From: Corylus avellana
Lineage: Eukaryota; Streptophyta; Magnoliopsida; Fagales; Betulaceae
Direction of reading: 5' to 3'
NCBI RefSeq assembly: GCF_901000735.1
Contig: NC_081544.1
Coordinates: forward strand, 13,194,850 to 13,258,849
DNA length: 64,000 nucleotides
Positions within the stretch are counted from its first letter, which is position 1, and each line of letters starts with the position of its first letter. Position numbers and translations under genes: made by a program. A model generated the notes under the pieces. The model did no database searches, had not been told where the DNA came from, and was given only the letters and a program-made list of their open reading frames with translations. Positions 22,273 to 34,600 of this stretch are shown here, piece by piece.

Positions 22273-22842
22273 CTTTTTTCTTTATTGCTATGATGGAAAT
22301 GTCGTGGGAAATCTAATTTGATCCATATACATTTCATATATATATAATGGTGTATATGTGTGTGTGTGTGTGTGTGAAATTTAATATGAACAGTAAAACA
22401 GAGAATATCTACACTGGTCATCATAGCAAAATAGTCTCCTTAAAGAGAAACTAAAATCATTATTGCATTACATGGAATTATGGAAATGAACTATCTAATA
22501 TTATAATATGTATAGAGTTGAAAATTGTTAATTTTGTGAATGCTTTTATTAACAATTGTATTAGTATTCATGTATTATTATTACAAATTTTTTTTTTTTT
22601 TTTTCAAAGGTTTAGGGTTTTTAGCGGGTCAGGTCAGGTCGAGTTACTACCTGATATGACCTGTTTATTGTAAACGGGTTAAACGAGTTGTGTCGGGTTA
22701 CCCGGCTATTTCCGTGTCATAATTGTGTCAGACTCGATTACCAGTTTAACTAAATGGGTCGTGTTTATGTATAGGTTAATCGTGTAACGGGTACCCGTGG
22801 GTTGTAATCGGGTCGTGTCAGGTACTTGTTTTGCTAGCCCTA
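21815..22842. mobile_element. hAT-like non-autonomous element (TAGGGTTGGC ends)
   Basis: It begins TAGGGTTGGCGATTTTGAC and ends TTTGCTAGCCCTA, inverted ends of at least 9 bp with one mismatch. GGGTC-rich subterminal blocks occur on both sides (AACGGGTACCCATTAG near 21996 and AACGGGTACCCGTGGG near 22786). The interior has a TTA microsatellite (22238-22272) and a GT microsatellite (22351-22375). Target duplication is not exact. No protein is encoded. Confidence 0.6.
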
Positions 22843-23059
22843 AATTGTACACTCTTCTCTCTTTCCTTTGCTTTATGACCTTTCTCATAAATATCTTATT
22901 AACCTAGGCATAAGAGTGTCTGCTGCCGATACTTTTGGTGAGTCACCATTTTTGTTTCTATCTTTGTAACTATTATTGGCTAAACTATACAAATAAATAG
23001 ATTTTTAGAAATTGATAATAATTTTATGCACAAGTGAACACACTCTTAGCACCACGAGT

Positions 23060-24267
23060 TGTAACACCTCAATTCCATGTTGGGAAGATGAAAAGAAGCT
23101 CATATAGAGTATGTAATTTATAAAGATAGTCATGGATGCTGAGTCTCACATTGTCTAGTTACTATATGAAAATAAGCTTTATAATAAATTATAGGAAAGC
23201 TTCAAATTGACTAATCATTTTGAGGTGATAGCGCAGATGTGACTAGCGCTTTTCCTTGAGCCGTTACAAATGGTATCAGAGCCACCTAGTAACGCCAGGT
23301 CATGTAGTATTGGAGCACTATATGATATGGCCCTGATGAGGACCTCAGGAATTTATGAGGGGGAGTTTGTAACAGCCCAGGAAAAAACGCTAGCCATATC
23401 TACGCTATCACCTCAAAAGGATTAGTCAATTTGAAGTTTCCCTATAATTCATTATAAAACCTAGCCTGAGATGGGAGGAGCGTGGACAAGCCTATGAGGG
23501 TCGGCAACGAGGACGTTGGGTCCTAAGAGGAGCTGACTGTGACGTCCTACATTGCTTAGGCATGGAAAAAAATGATGTATTTATATGAAATACACTTTCT
23601 CTAAATGGTACGAATCATTTTGGGGGTATACTCAGTAATAAAACCGTGCCACCTTGACCAAAAGCGGACAATATCATACCACTTGGAACAAGGGTATTAC
23701 ATATGGTATTAGAGCCATAGCTCAACCTGAGATGAGAGGAGCGTGCACAAACCCATAAGGGTCACTAATGAGGACGTTGGGTCCTAAGAGGAGGTGATTG
23801 TGACGTCCCACATTGCTTGAGCATGGAAAAAATGATGTGTTTATATGAAATATATTCTCTCTAAATGGTACGAGGCCTTTTGGGGGTAAACCCAATAATA
23901 AAACCATGCGGGCTTGGCCAAAAGCGAACAATATTATACCACTTGGAGTATGGGTGTTATAAATGGTATTAGAGCCACCTAGTAATGCCAGATCATGTGG
24001 TATTGGAGCACTGCATGACATGACCCTAATGAGGACATTAAGAATTTAAGAGGGGGAGTTTGTAACACCCTAATCACATATTGAGAAGATAAGAAGAAAC
24101 CCACATGGAATATGTGATTTATAAAGATAGTCATGGGTGCTAAGTCTCACACTGCATAGTTACTAAGTGAAACTGAACTTTATAATGAATTATAGGGAAG
24201 TTCCAAATTGATTAGTCATTTTGAGGTGATAGCGCATGTAGCCAGCGTTTTTCCCTAGGCCGTTACA
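23060..24267 (+). mobile_element. Composite TRIM (terminal-repeat retrotransposon in miniature)
   Basis: Outer terminal repeats of about 208 bp, TGTAACACC...CCGTTACA, lie at 23060-23268 and 24061-24267. Directly after the left one comes TGGTATCAGAGCC (23271), a primer-binding site for initiator Met-tRNA, and before the right one a purine tract (AGAGGGGGAGT). The inside contains a partial inverted copy of the terminal repeat (23368-23461). It also holds two copies of another short LTR (23538-23701 and 23799-23961, TGTGACGTCC to ATTACA/TTATA), each followed by TGGTATTAGAGCC. No protein is encoded; an open frame at 23722-24021 is incidental. Confidence 0.7.
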
Positions 24268-25565
24268 TGTGTGATTATTAAAAAAAATTTACAAGTACTT
24301 TACCAAGAGGAGAAAAGTAAAAAATGTGAAAAGAAAATACATCTCAAATTTTTCTCTCAAAAGTTGGTTCCCAAATGTTGTATTATCATTTTATGAGATT
24401 TATTATTTCTAGAAGTGTGTCACCAACTCATGAAATGGTAACACATCATTTGAGAATAACTTTTGGGAATAAAGTCTTGGGATGTCTAGCATTTTCCAAG
24501 AAGATAATATTTCTATGATTTTACTATTTTATTTATTTTGTTTGTTTTCATTTTTAAAACAAGTAGTGAGACGCCAAACTAAGTAATAAGACATATTTTG
24601 CTGATTTGAAAATAGGTAACTAAAGTAAATAGACAGATTTTGCTAACTAATAAGACAGTTTCCTAAAGGGCAACCAGCCATAACCAAGCTGGAACGGTTG
24701 TTTGGTAAAAAGATTTAAGGAATATTTTTTACTTTTTTTGTTGTTATGATTTGACATAAATATTAAATTTAGATTTTAGTATTTGGCAAACATTTGTTTT
24801 TTAAGTTATTTGTTAATCTTTTTATGTCGAAGTGAGATGATGTAAAAACACTACATCACATTTGTTGTAATATTTTTGAAGGTCTATATTTAATTTTACC
24901 CTCAATTTTTTTTATAAAAAAATTAAAATTAAATCTAAACCGTAAAAAAAACTACAAAATACCTAACTCACCCAAATCCAATATTTTAAAAACGATTAAT
25001 ACTATTTAGTAAACTGTGATTTTTTTTTTTTTTTTTTTAAACATGTTTACACAAAGAAAGAAGAAGGAGAGAGATATTCAAACTAGTGACATGTGTGGTT
25101 TACAGCCGATTGAGTTACACCTTGTGGACACTAGATAAACAGTGATTACTAAAAAGAAAAACTAAAAATTAATTTTTTCTATCACGTCATCTCAATTATA
25201 TAATTGATTACTAAATAATATTTCTCCAAAATATACTACTCTATTAAAAAAAAAAAAAAAAAAGAAAAAAAGCAGACGCCCACCCGGAGATGCAGAGAAA
25301 CCAAATAAGAAAAAAAAGGACGCAGGCCCACTTTCCTTCATCTCTGCGCCACAAGTCAAACCATGATTCGGCGAAGCACACATCAAGATTGACTTTTTGA
25401 TCATCCCCATCAGACTTTGTAGTACCAAGTTTCTCACAGAAGAATCCAGGAAGTCACCTGTTCTACTTCCCACGTCATTTCCTTTCAAAAGCTGACTATA
25501 TCCAAGTCTTCCTCCGTGCGTGTGCGTTCCTGCTGCTTCAGACTTCGATTCATTCACTCTTCCCC
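24268..25565. other. Upstream region of the CAMTA gene
   Basis: AT-rich DNA with poly-T (25021-25038) and poly-A (25246-25270) runs. The last 250 bp are GC-richer and probably hold the CAMTA promoter and leader. No clear TATA element was identified. The minus-strand open frame 25192-25557 has no recognisable domain. Confidence 0.5.
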
Positions 25566-25605
25566 ATGGCGGAGCGGGGATCCTACGGGCCGGGTCCTCA
25601 ACTGG
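25566..25605 (+). CDS. CAMTA: CAMTA exon 1
   Basis: Codes MAERGSYGPGPQL plus one base. Its donor, GTCAGA at 25606, is weak but gives the correct LDIRQIL junction with exon 2. Confidence 0.88.
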
Positions 25606-28600
25606 GTCAGATTTCTATCATTTTTATTTTTTCTAATTTTTATTTTGGATCCGTCTATTTTCTTTTTTTAATATTTGTTTTCTTGTTGTAGAAGTTTCTG
25701 TGAATTTCTGTTGATTATTGTTTAGGTTTAGGGTTTTTTGTGTGTCGAGGTATGTTGCGTCAGCTTCAGTGGAAGAATTTTTAGTGAAGGATGAGAGAGG
25801 GGTTTATCGGGGTCTGTTTGGATACTGAGAAAATTGAGGAAAGTGATGGGTTTGGAATGAAATTTTTATACGATGATTTGGGGCTTTGAGGAATTTTATT
25901 TTTCGGGTTTAGTTAAGCTTGGTAATCGGATTACTTTCTCGAGGATTGATTTGAGAAATGGGGATTTTTCGGACTATAAATTTATAATGGAATTAGTTTG
26001 GTTTGTTTTTAGTATTTCTGGGTGGCCTTTGCTTAAGAATGAAACGCTCAAATTGAAATCAAAATTTCCCTCTTAAAGGAAACAAACAAAAGGTGGTGGA
26101 AGAGTTGTATGCGTGAGTTGTTTTTGAATACCCTATATCTATCTACTCATCAACTCACTCTTCCTCTCTCTCTCTCTCTTGCTCGCTTGGTTGCTTTCTT
26201 TTCAATTACTATGTCTCGTAGTTTATATCTTTTAGTTTTATTTTTAGTGTTACCTTTTGAGTATGTTTTTATTGGTCGAGTCTGATTTGCAGATATTCGC
26301 CAAATACTCTCAGAAGCCCAACATCGATGGTTGCGACCTGCTGAAATTTGTGAAATTCTTCGTAATTATGAGAAGTTTTGTATTGCACCAGAGCCTCCAA
26401 ACAGGCCCCCAAGTATGATTCTAGCTAATAAAGAAATTTAAATATCAATTTGTTTCACATAATAATTACATTCACAGTGTATATTACATGAATTTACCTT
26501 CAGGCTTTGAATCACCCATCTTCTATGACTGTGTGTGTGCTTCTAAGTTTTAAAAGTAGTGGACATGTAGGTTGGCAAAAATTTGGGAGAAATACAAGTA
26601 TATGTGTTCTCGCATTTGTAAGCTACAATTACTTTTGAAGTCAAACATAATCCTCAGACATAATATTTTGCCCTAGATACCTTGCATGAGATGTCCAAAT
26701 TACACGTAGTACTGGACCTCAAATTTTTGGTGATTGATAATAAAAAAATTAGTGGATTATATATACATATATAACCAGGGGTCATTGAGGATGCTCCCCC
26801 CGGGCCTGCCACGGCAAAACAGGAGCCCTTTTTGTGAAAGGCAGGAAAAAAGAACAAAAGAAAGACGGGTTATAGTTCCTATGCGCCACCACTATATGAA
26901 TTCACCTTTAGTTGAATATTTTTCTTTCCCTGAATAGTATTGTTGGTTCTTGTCTTATTCGCTCCTGGAATGCTGAATCACCTGTTCTGAATGGGCTTAG
27001 AAGCCTTATCTCTTCATTCAGCTAGCTGGTGTCACATGATGTACAGGAAGTGTTACTCCCCCAGAAACTTGTGTCTGACATTGGGAGGAACTGTTGTTAG
27101 GGGAGTTTAGATGTGATTGCTTCTTTATTTTTTCCGTACTAGTCTCGCCTTATATCTAGATACCTATTTGTTTGTGCATGCATATTCTCAAATTTGACAA
27201 GCAACTCAGATCTGAATTTTTCTGAGAAAAAAATAATTCTTGGAGTATTTTAAATTTTTTCTAGTTTCCATGGAGTATATGTTTGGACATCCATGATATT
27301 AGTGTTTTTGGTGCCAACAAAAATATTAATATTGCCTATCTCTTTCTTGCCCTTGAAGTTTGTTTTAATTCTCGTATGGTTATATACATCTTGTACTGTT
27401 TCACCCTGAAATCAGAAGAATCTTATGCAATTAAATGGGTAGTTTATAATTTTTTTCCTTCAATTTTAAGCAGATACATATATAACTTCATAGCTTGACA
27501 TGCATTCCACATGCCAGGTGGTTCACTTCTTCTTTTTGATAGGAAGGTGTTGAGATACTTTAGAAAGGATGGACATAATTGGAGGAAGAAGAAAGATGGA
27601 AAGACTGTGAAGGAAGCTCATGAGAAGCTGAAGGTAAGATTGCAAAAAAGGTCAATTGCTTTTATTTGGAGTTTAGGTATCTATATTTGGTCCTGTAGAA
27701 CTCACATTTTTAGTTATCACAAAAAAAAAAAAAAGAACTCGCACATTTTGCTATACGATATCAACATGGCTACCTGGATATTTAATAATTTTGGTTTGCA
27801 TATGTTATCTACTCCCTCCATCTTTAGTAAGTCTCATTCTTTACTTTTCGTATGTGCCAAAATAAATATCTGTTGTTCAATTAGTAATGCACAAACTACT
27901 TTCTTTCACATATTATCCTTAACTATTAAAATTAATGTAAGCATAATGAGTGTCAACTTGTCAATTTCAAAGCATTTGGTAAGGGTAATGGTGGAAAAAT
28001 ACTATCAAGAATGCAAGTTGTCCTTGCATTTGTTGGTTATGCTTGTTAGCGTATTTTTGGTTTGAAAAAGTGCTTTGACCTGACATAAATGTCAGGTATT
28101 TTTAGAAGTGTATTATGGTGGAGCCACATTTGAGAAAATGTTTTTATTATTTTTTAATTTATTATTATTATTATTATTTTTTTTTTATGAGAAATGCTTG
28201 GTGTCAATATATTTCCCATATTTTTTCAATCTCACCTTACAAATCAATCATTAGATTTGTGAATTTATGTGGACCCCATACAAGTCAATGGTGGACTCCA
28301 CAAATTTAATGGTTGATCTATTGAATTTGTTGGAGAATATGGAGCATTTCTCTTTCTTTATGGAGTACACTTGCTTATTTTGAGAAAACCCAAACATATG
28401 TAGAGTTGACTCCTAATAAAAAATAAAAAAGGGAAAAAGAGCTGAGGGTGGCCACATGGCCACTCGTGTCCTGTTTATTTATTTATTTATTTATTTTATT
28501 TATTTTTAAATAATAAGTTAGCTCCTACCCGTGAAAAAGGTCAAACATTTGTTTTGTCAAAATAGTCTTTCTTGATATTCCTACAAGAAGGCGTGAAATG

Positions 28601-31600
28601 TTTTATAAAAAGTATTTTGTATTTTGAAAAGTGTTTTTTTTTTTTTTTGCTGTTTTGAGTTGTTTATTAATGTATTTGAGAAGAGTGGGGAACTCAAACT
28701 GAAAACAGAAAACTAGTATTTTGACAAACATAGCCATTGTCTTTTCTTAATTGTATTTGGGTTTTGTCAAATACTCAGAATGGGATGGGTAAAGTAACAC
28801 ATGTTCTTTTTTTTTGGGAGATTTGTTTGATGACAATAGTTTTTCATGTGACTCTATTAAAATTTATTGAGGACTGATAGGTAACATATGTCAAGCAATT
28901 TTAGGTTGGTAGTGTTGATGTGCTACACTGCTATTATGCCCATGGAGAAGAAAATGAAAACTTTCAAAGGCGCAGCTATTGGATGCTTGAACAGTAAGTC
29001 TGAACTAACTTATATTTCACTTTTTTCATCATGCTTTTGTTTAGGGTTATATAGTTATAAATTTAGATGCTTTGAGTAGTTGAGATTATTGCAAAAGATC
29101 TTGGAACTGAAAATGCGTATTTCATCATCATCAAGGCTAAAATTTCTGTTCCATGTAGTATGCTTTGCTGTGAGGGTCTTTGTTTTTTAGTGTATTCCTT
29201 TAGTCTTTGTTGATCGGTATTTTTTGTCTCTGCTATCATCCATTTTGATAGAGCTTCTCTCTCCTTTTAGAGCCTTTACCTGCTACTTTTTCTTATACAC
29301 CTAGATTGGAGATTAGTTGAATTGCCTTGTCAATATGTGCACAATAGAGCTAAGCGATTATCATGTTCCACTTTACACTCATGCCTCATTGCCCTTACAG
29401 TAGACTTCTAAAAGGCCTCCACTGAATTGGTGAGGATGTCATGTGTGGGTTTTAGGGTGGAGTTAGGTGTTCTTGTTTATACCTTACATGTACTTATGCC
29501 TTGCGTTAATTGCAGGTTTGTTTGTGAGATTGTTGCAAAGCATAAATTAGGATATGCTTAAGGATTGAGAGATATAAGCTAAGTTTTGATGTTGAAATGC
29601 ATGAGGAATTTGTGATGCTGCTTTTTCTTGTTTATCGCTTCCTTTCCTGTTTTCTTGTTTTCAATGTCATTTCTTCTTTCTTCTTCTTTTTCACCTCTGA
29701 TCTCCTGCTTCCTCCCTTGGAGATTATCTTTTGTGCCCTTTATCATTGTAAAATTATAAAAGAGATTCCATCGATATTTGAAACTTTTTATGCTTGGTTG
29801 TCCATAAATTGGTATGATTTCTTGAAATTAAACATAATGTTCTGTAATTTTTTTTCTTGTTTGGGTCTTTCATTTTGGTTCACCTGTGCTTGTTGATTTT
29901 TGCAGGGATTTGATGCACATAGTTTTTGTCCACTACTTGGAAGTTAAGGTAATCCACTTCATTATTATTTTCTTATTGTTGAAGCCTGGGTTGCCCTAAT
30001 CTGCCTTGGAGGGAGGGTTCTCCCACTCTGAAGTCACGCTTTAAAGATTTTGACTGTGGATTCCCTGATTATTTTTGCTGGAGCACAAATTTGTCCATAC
30101 CCTGGTCTATATTTGGGCCACTTTTCAGTCAAAATAAATTAAAAACTAGGTAATTGGGTTTTGAACCCAAGTACTCATGTTAGGAAGCAACAACTCCAAC
30201 CATTATGGTAAACCAATTTGGTCAATAATTTTATTTTTTATTTTTTATTTTTATATTCTATTAGCTTCTATGTCTTACTATTATACCACATACATTTACT
30301 TGTCAAAAAAAAATAAAATAAAAAATAAAATAAAATTATACCACATACACTGAATGTGCGCCACATATACACACATATTTGATAATAAATATTTTTTACA
30401 TCAACATATAACATATGCTAAAATAGGGGCAATTGTCTGGTGCAATATTGAAGTCTACGCTGGATTTGAGTATTGAGAGCAAGCCATTTCATCACTCTTC
30501 CCCACAGGCGCCCGGAAGTCTACTCTTAAGTTGAATCAGTACTGGATAATGACCCTCATATAGCGCATATAACAATGTTATATATATATATATATAAATT
30601 TTTTATGATGCTCTAGTGGCACTTCTGCTCTTGAGATATTTTGGGAGTTCTCTGTAGCAAGTTTATTTTATTTATATGCAAAAATGCAACTACCTGGTTT
30701 AAGAAATGGAGTAGTATTTTTCTGTATTAAGTTTTGAGCTCTGTAAGTTTCCAAAATAATTTAATTTGTTAGATGACCAATATCCTAATTCTTTATAATT
30801 TGACAATATAATTTCAGTACGTCTAGCTTTTTCTTGCAAAGGTATTTAGTTTTGAAGTCTTGTGGATATTGTATGATATAAATATTTTAACTAAAGGACC
30901 TACAAATTCTTGTTCTTTGGATTACGTTCCGCATCAGGGTAATAGGACAAATATAGGAGGCATCAGAGAGAGTGATCAGATTGCACCAGATTTCCAGGAC
31001 AGCCCTTTGACTTCGAGCTTTTCCACATATAATAGCAGAGTCCCTTGCAGAAGTACAGATTCCCCAAGCCCAATCAGTTCTCTGACATCTTTATGTGAAG
31101 ATGCTGATTCTGGTATTTTCTGTCTCTGCTTTTGTTACTAGAGTTTGTCTTTTGCTCATCCTGTTGGCCTAATCTGGACTAATACTGAAAATTTACTTAC
31201 TTTTGACCATACATATGAATTTCTATTATAATTTTTGTGAGATTTGGTGCAGAGGATATTGACCAGGCAAGTTCAAGATCTCACTCATTTCTCGAGTCTC
31301 TGCCAATAAAAACTGGTCCTTTGACAGAAGGGATGGATGCTAGTGCCTTGAGTTCTTATTTTCTGTCTCCTTCTGCAGGTAGCTGTGTTCTTTGTATTTG
31401 AATTTTTCTCCATTCCTTTTTTCTTGACATACTTTCCAAGTTCATATCCATTCATGAAACTGCTTCGCCTCCACAAGCTTTTAAATGACATTATGTACCT
31501 GATTGCGTTCTTGAAATTCTTACCAGATAATCATGGTATTTCATCAATGCCTGGGGTAAATTATATCTCGCATGTTCAGAAAGATAGACTTGGAGGCAGT

Positions 31601-34600
31601 GATGAAATTACTGATGCGATTGTTTCTCAAAAAACAATTGATTTGGCTTCCTGGGAAGAGGTCTTGGAGCAGTCTACAAGTGGATTTCATACTTCAGTAC
31701 CTGCGCCAATGGGAATTCTCCGTGGACATGAAAACATGAGTCTAGATGAGCTTTTAGCAGGTGGGAGTATTGTAAAAGAGGAGTTTCAAAATTCTTTACC
31801 AATACAGTCAAATTGGCAGGTAATGACTTTCAATCTTCTACCTCTACTATTGGCTTGATCTACGTGTATTTATCATTTAACATCTTATGAAAAGGTTAAT
31901 TTCTGAGAATTATTTTCCTATAAAAAAAATTTCTGTTCAATTTATGGCATACACAGCTTGCTTTATGGATCATGTATATAGGGTCTAACTTGAGCATAGT
32001 ACAATCATCCACTTCTGTCCTCCCACTCTAAAACTGATTGACCGCACAAAACCTCTCCCACATGCAATGATCTGATAAGAGTCAAACTCTTTAGTCTTTG
32101 CCATCATTCACAAACTTGACTATAATGAAATCTATATGGACCCTATAGAAGCGGCTGTCATGTTGGAATTTTTGGAGTTGATGTCCGTCTCCCAATATGA
32201 CACAAGCATGTTTCTCCTCAATTATAGACAACTTTGGTAGCTTTCGTCAGAAATAATTCAGATCTCCACCTTGAAATACTCCATAATGATGCAAGGAGGG
32301 AACCACTAAATGCAACTTCCCTACAGGTTCAAAATTGTTTGACATCGAGTTTTTGATTTATATGCCCCTAGGGTTTGGCTCAAGTGGTGAAGATGGAGTG
32401 GGCTTGTGGTAGTATCAAGGATGAATCTACCTTAGCTGAACGAAAAAAAAGAAGTCTGAATTAAGATTCGTTGGTTTAGTAGTACATTTTCAATTGAATT
32501 CATTTGTTTATTCCTTGTTATATTTTTCATGATAACTTTTTAGTGTCTCTGGTGATGGGCTTGCCGTGATAATTGTTGACGTGTGAGGGAGTGGTTCAGA
32601 GGCAATATTTGCTGGTTTAGGGACGTGTTGTGTTGGTTACAATGGCATATATGGGTTTCTTTCTACGTAGAAGCAAAGGCGTTTGAGATTTGGTCTGAAA
32701 TGGAATGGAGCAAAGGGACGTTTAGAGTGGTGATGATGGGTAAGCCGAGTGTGTTATGGCTGTCATTGACAGTGGAGGAATTGATTAGAGGGGTGGAGAT
32801 GAAAGACTTTTATTGGTCAATACGTCACGGGAACACAATTTACATTGCACAGAGGAGATTGAATAGCCATGGAAGGTATTTGGAATTATCGGAGTATGGA
32901 GGAGGTGGCCAAAGTAGTTTCATAATGATTCCAGAGGCCAACGAAGGCAGAGGCTGGGTGGCATGCATTGCTTAGTTGAGGAAGGTGATTAATTTTTTTG
33001 AATGTTCTGGAAGTACTGAAAGAAGAAGTGAGAAAGTTGATGGTGGTGTTACTTCCATGAAGGAGCGGCTGGTGGAGGAAGACAGACAAATGGTCGCAGA
33101 GGTTTTGACGGGGAAGGGACATGAGAAGGAATTAGAAAATTCAAGTGGGGACAATATGGGTAAAGCGGAGAATCAAACAATGAGGAATATGGATGATTTT
33201 GGTAAGAAAATTATGGAGACATTACCCTGAAATCAAGCTGGTGGGGATTTTGGGAAGTTTCTAGCTATTTTGGGTTGAGGCAGGGGGATCTTTTATCGCC
33301 GCTATTTTTCGTGGTGGTTATGAAGGCTTTGAGTAGGATGATGACTGCGACGATGGATATGAGTCATTTGACAGGTTTCTCAGTGGGATCAAGGAATACT
33401 GAAGAGTTGTTAGTGTCTCATTTACTCTTTGTTAATGATACCCTGATTTTTTGTAATGCAAATTCCAAGCAAATTCGACATTTGTGGTGTATTTTCTTAT
33501 GTTTTGAAGCAGTTTTGGGATTGGGAACCAATTTAGCAAAATCAGAAATTGTTCCTAGAGGCGAAGTGGAAGATGTAGAAGAGCTGGCCAGTATTCTTGG
33601 TTGTAGAGTCTCTTTGTTGCCAATGAAGCATTATTTATTTAAGGGTGGTAGATTGACTTTGATTAAGAGTACTCTATCCAATTTACCTATGTATTATGTG
33701 TCTCTTTTCCCTATTCTAGTGGATGTGGCTAATAGGCTTGAGAGACTTCAGAGAGTTTTTCTATGGGGTGGTATTGGGGATGAGTTTAAATTTCATTTAG
33801 TGAATTGGGAAAGGATTTTTTGATGCAGCGCGACTTAGTGGGCTGCAGCGAAGAACAACAAGAAAGAACGGGATAACTAATTCTAGATCTTGAGTCTATC
33901 AAATATTTAAGAATTCTTCTCAAAATGATCGAGTCTAAGGTTTGAAGGAAAAAGAAGAAGAAACTCAACTCTGAGTATTCTCAAACTGATTCATAAACAA
34001 TAACTGCCTTTTCTGGAAGCTATAAGCATGTATTTATAGACCCCCCAAAACCTAAACCTAATAAAACACGAAATATAAACTCCCAAAACCCTAAACCTAA
34101 AATAAAGGAAATAAAGTCGGTTTAAACCCTAAACAATGCTACGGCGCCCGTCCGGACAGGACTTATGGCCGTTCGGATGGCCACGTATATAAAACGTAAA
34201 AAATCAAAATAACATATGGTTGTTCGAACGGGGTTTGAATGGGCTTTGAACGGAGCCTTCTGCCAGCTTCATCTGATCTGCATCATTCTCCCTAGGTTGA
34301 AGAGAATTCATCCTCGAATTCGGCCGGTTCTTCCCATGGTCCTTCGGATGTCTAGTCAACTCATTCCACTCGCTGTTCCTCAAGATCAAGACAAGACAAC
34401 ACCCCACAATAAATGTGATGCTCTTCATCATTGACATACCTCGATGTTTGTCATGAAAAGCCCCACACACCACTTTGTCTTGTAGACTTGTCATACTTCT
34501 CTCGTGCTTCGCCTTTCCCACAAGCCATGAGAATTCCCAAAGAACTCACAAAGACCCCTTCACTCTTTGATAGAAAAGTCGTCTCTGCCCCATAGATCTC

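Noticed and set aside
23722..24021. 99-residue minus frame
   Set aside because: Lies across TRIM terminal repeats.
27511..28065. 184-residue plus frame extending CAMTA exon 3
   Set aside because: Only 27518-27633 is exon; the rest is intron reading through a good GT donor.
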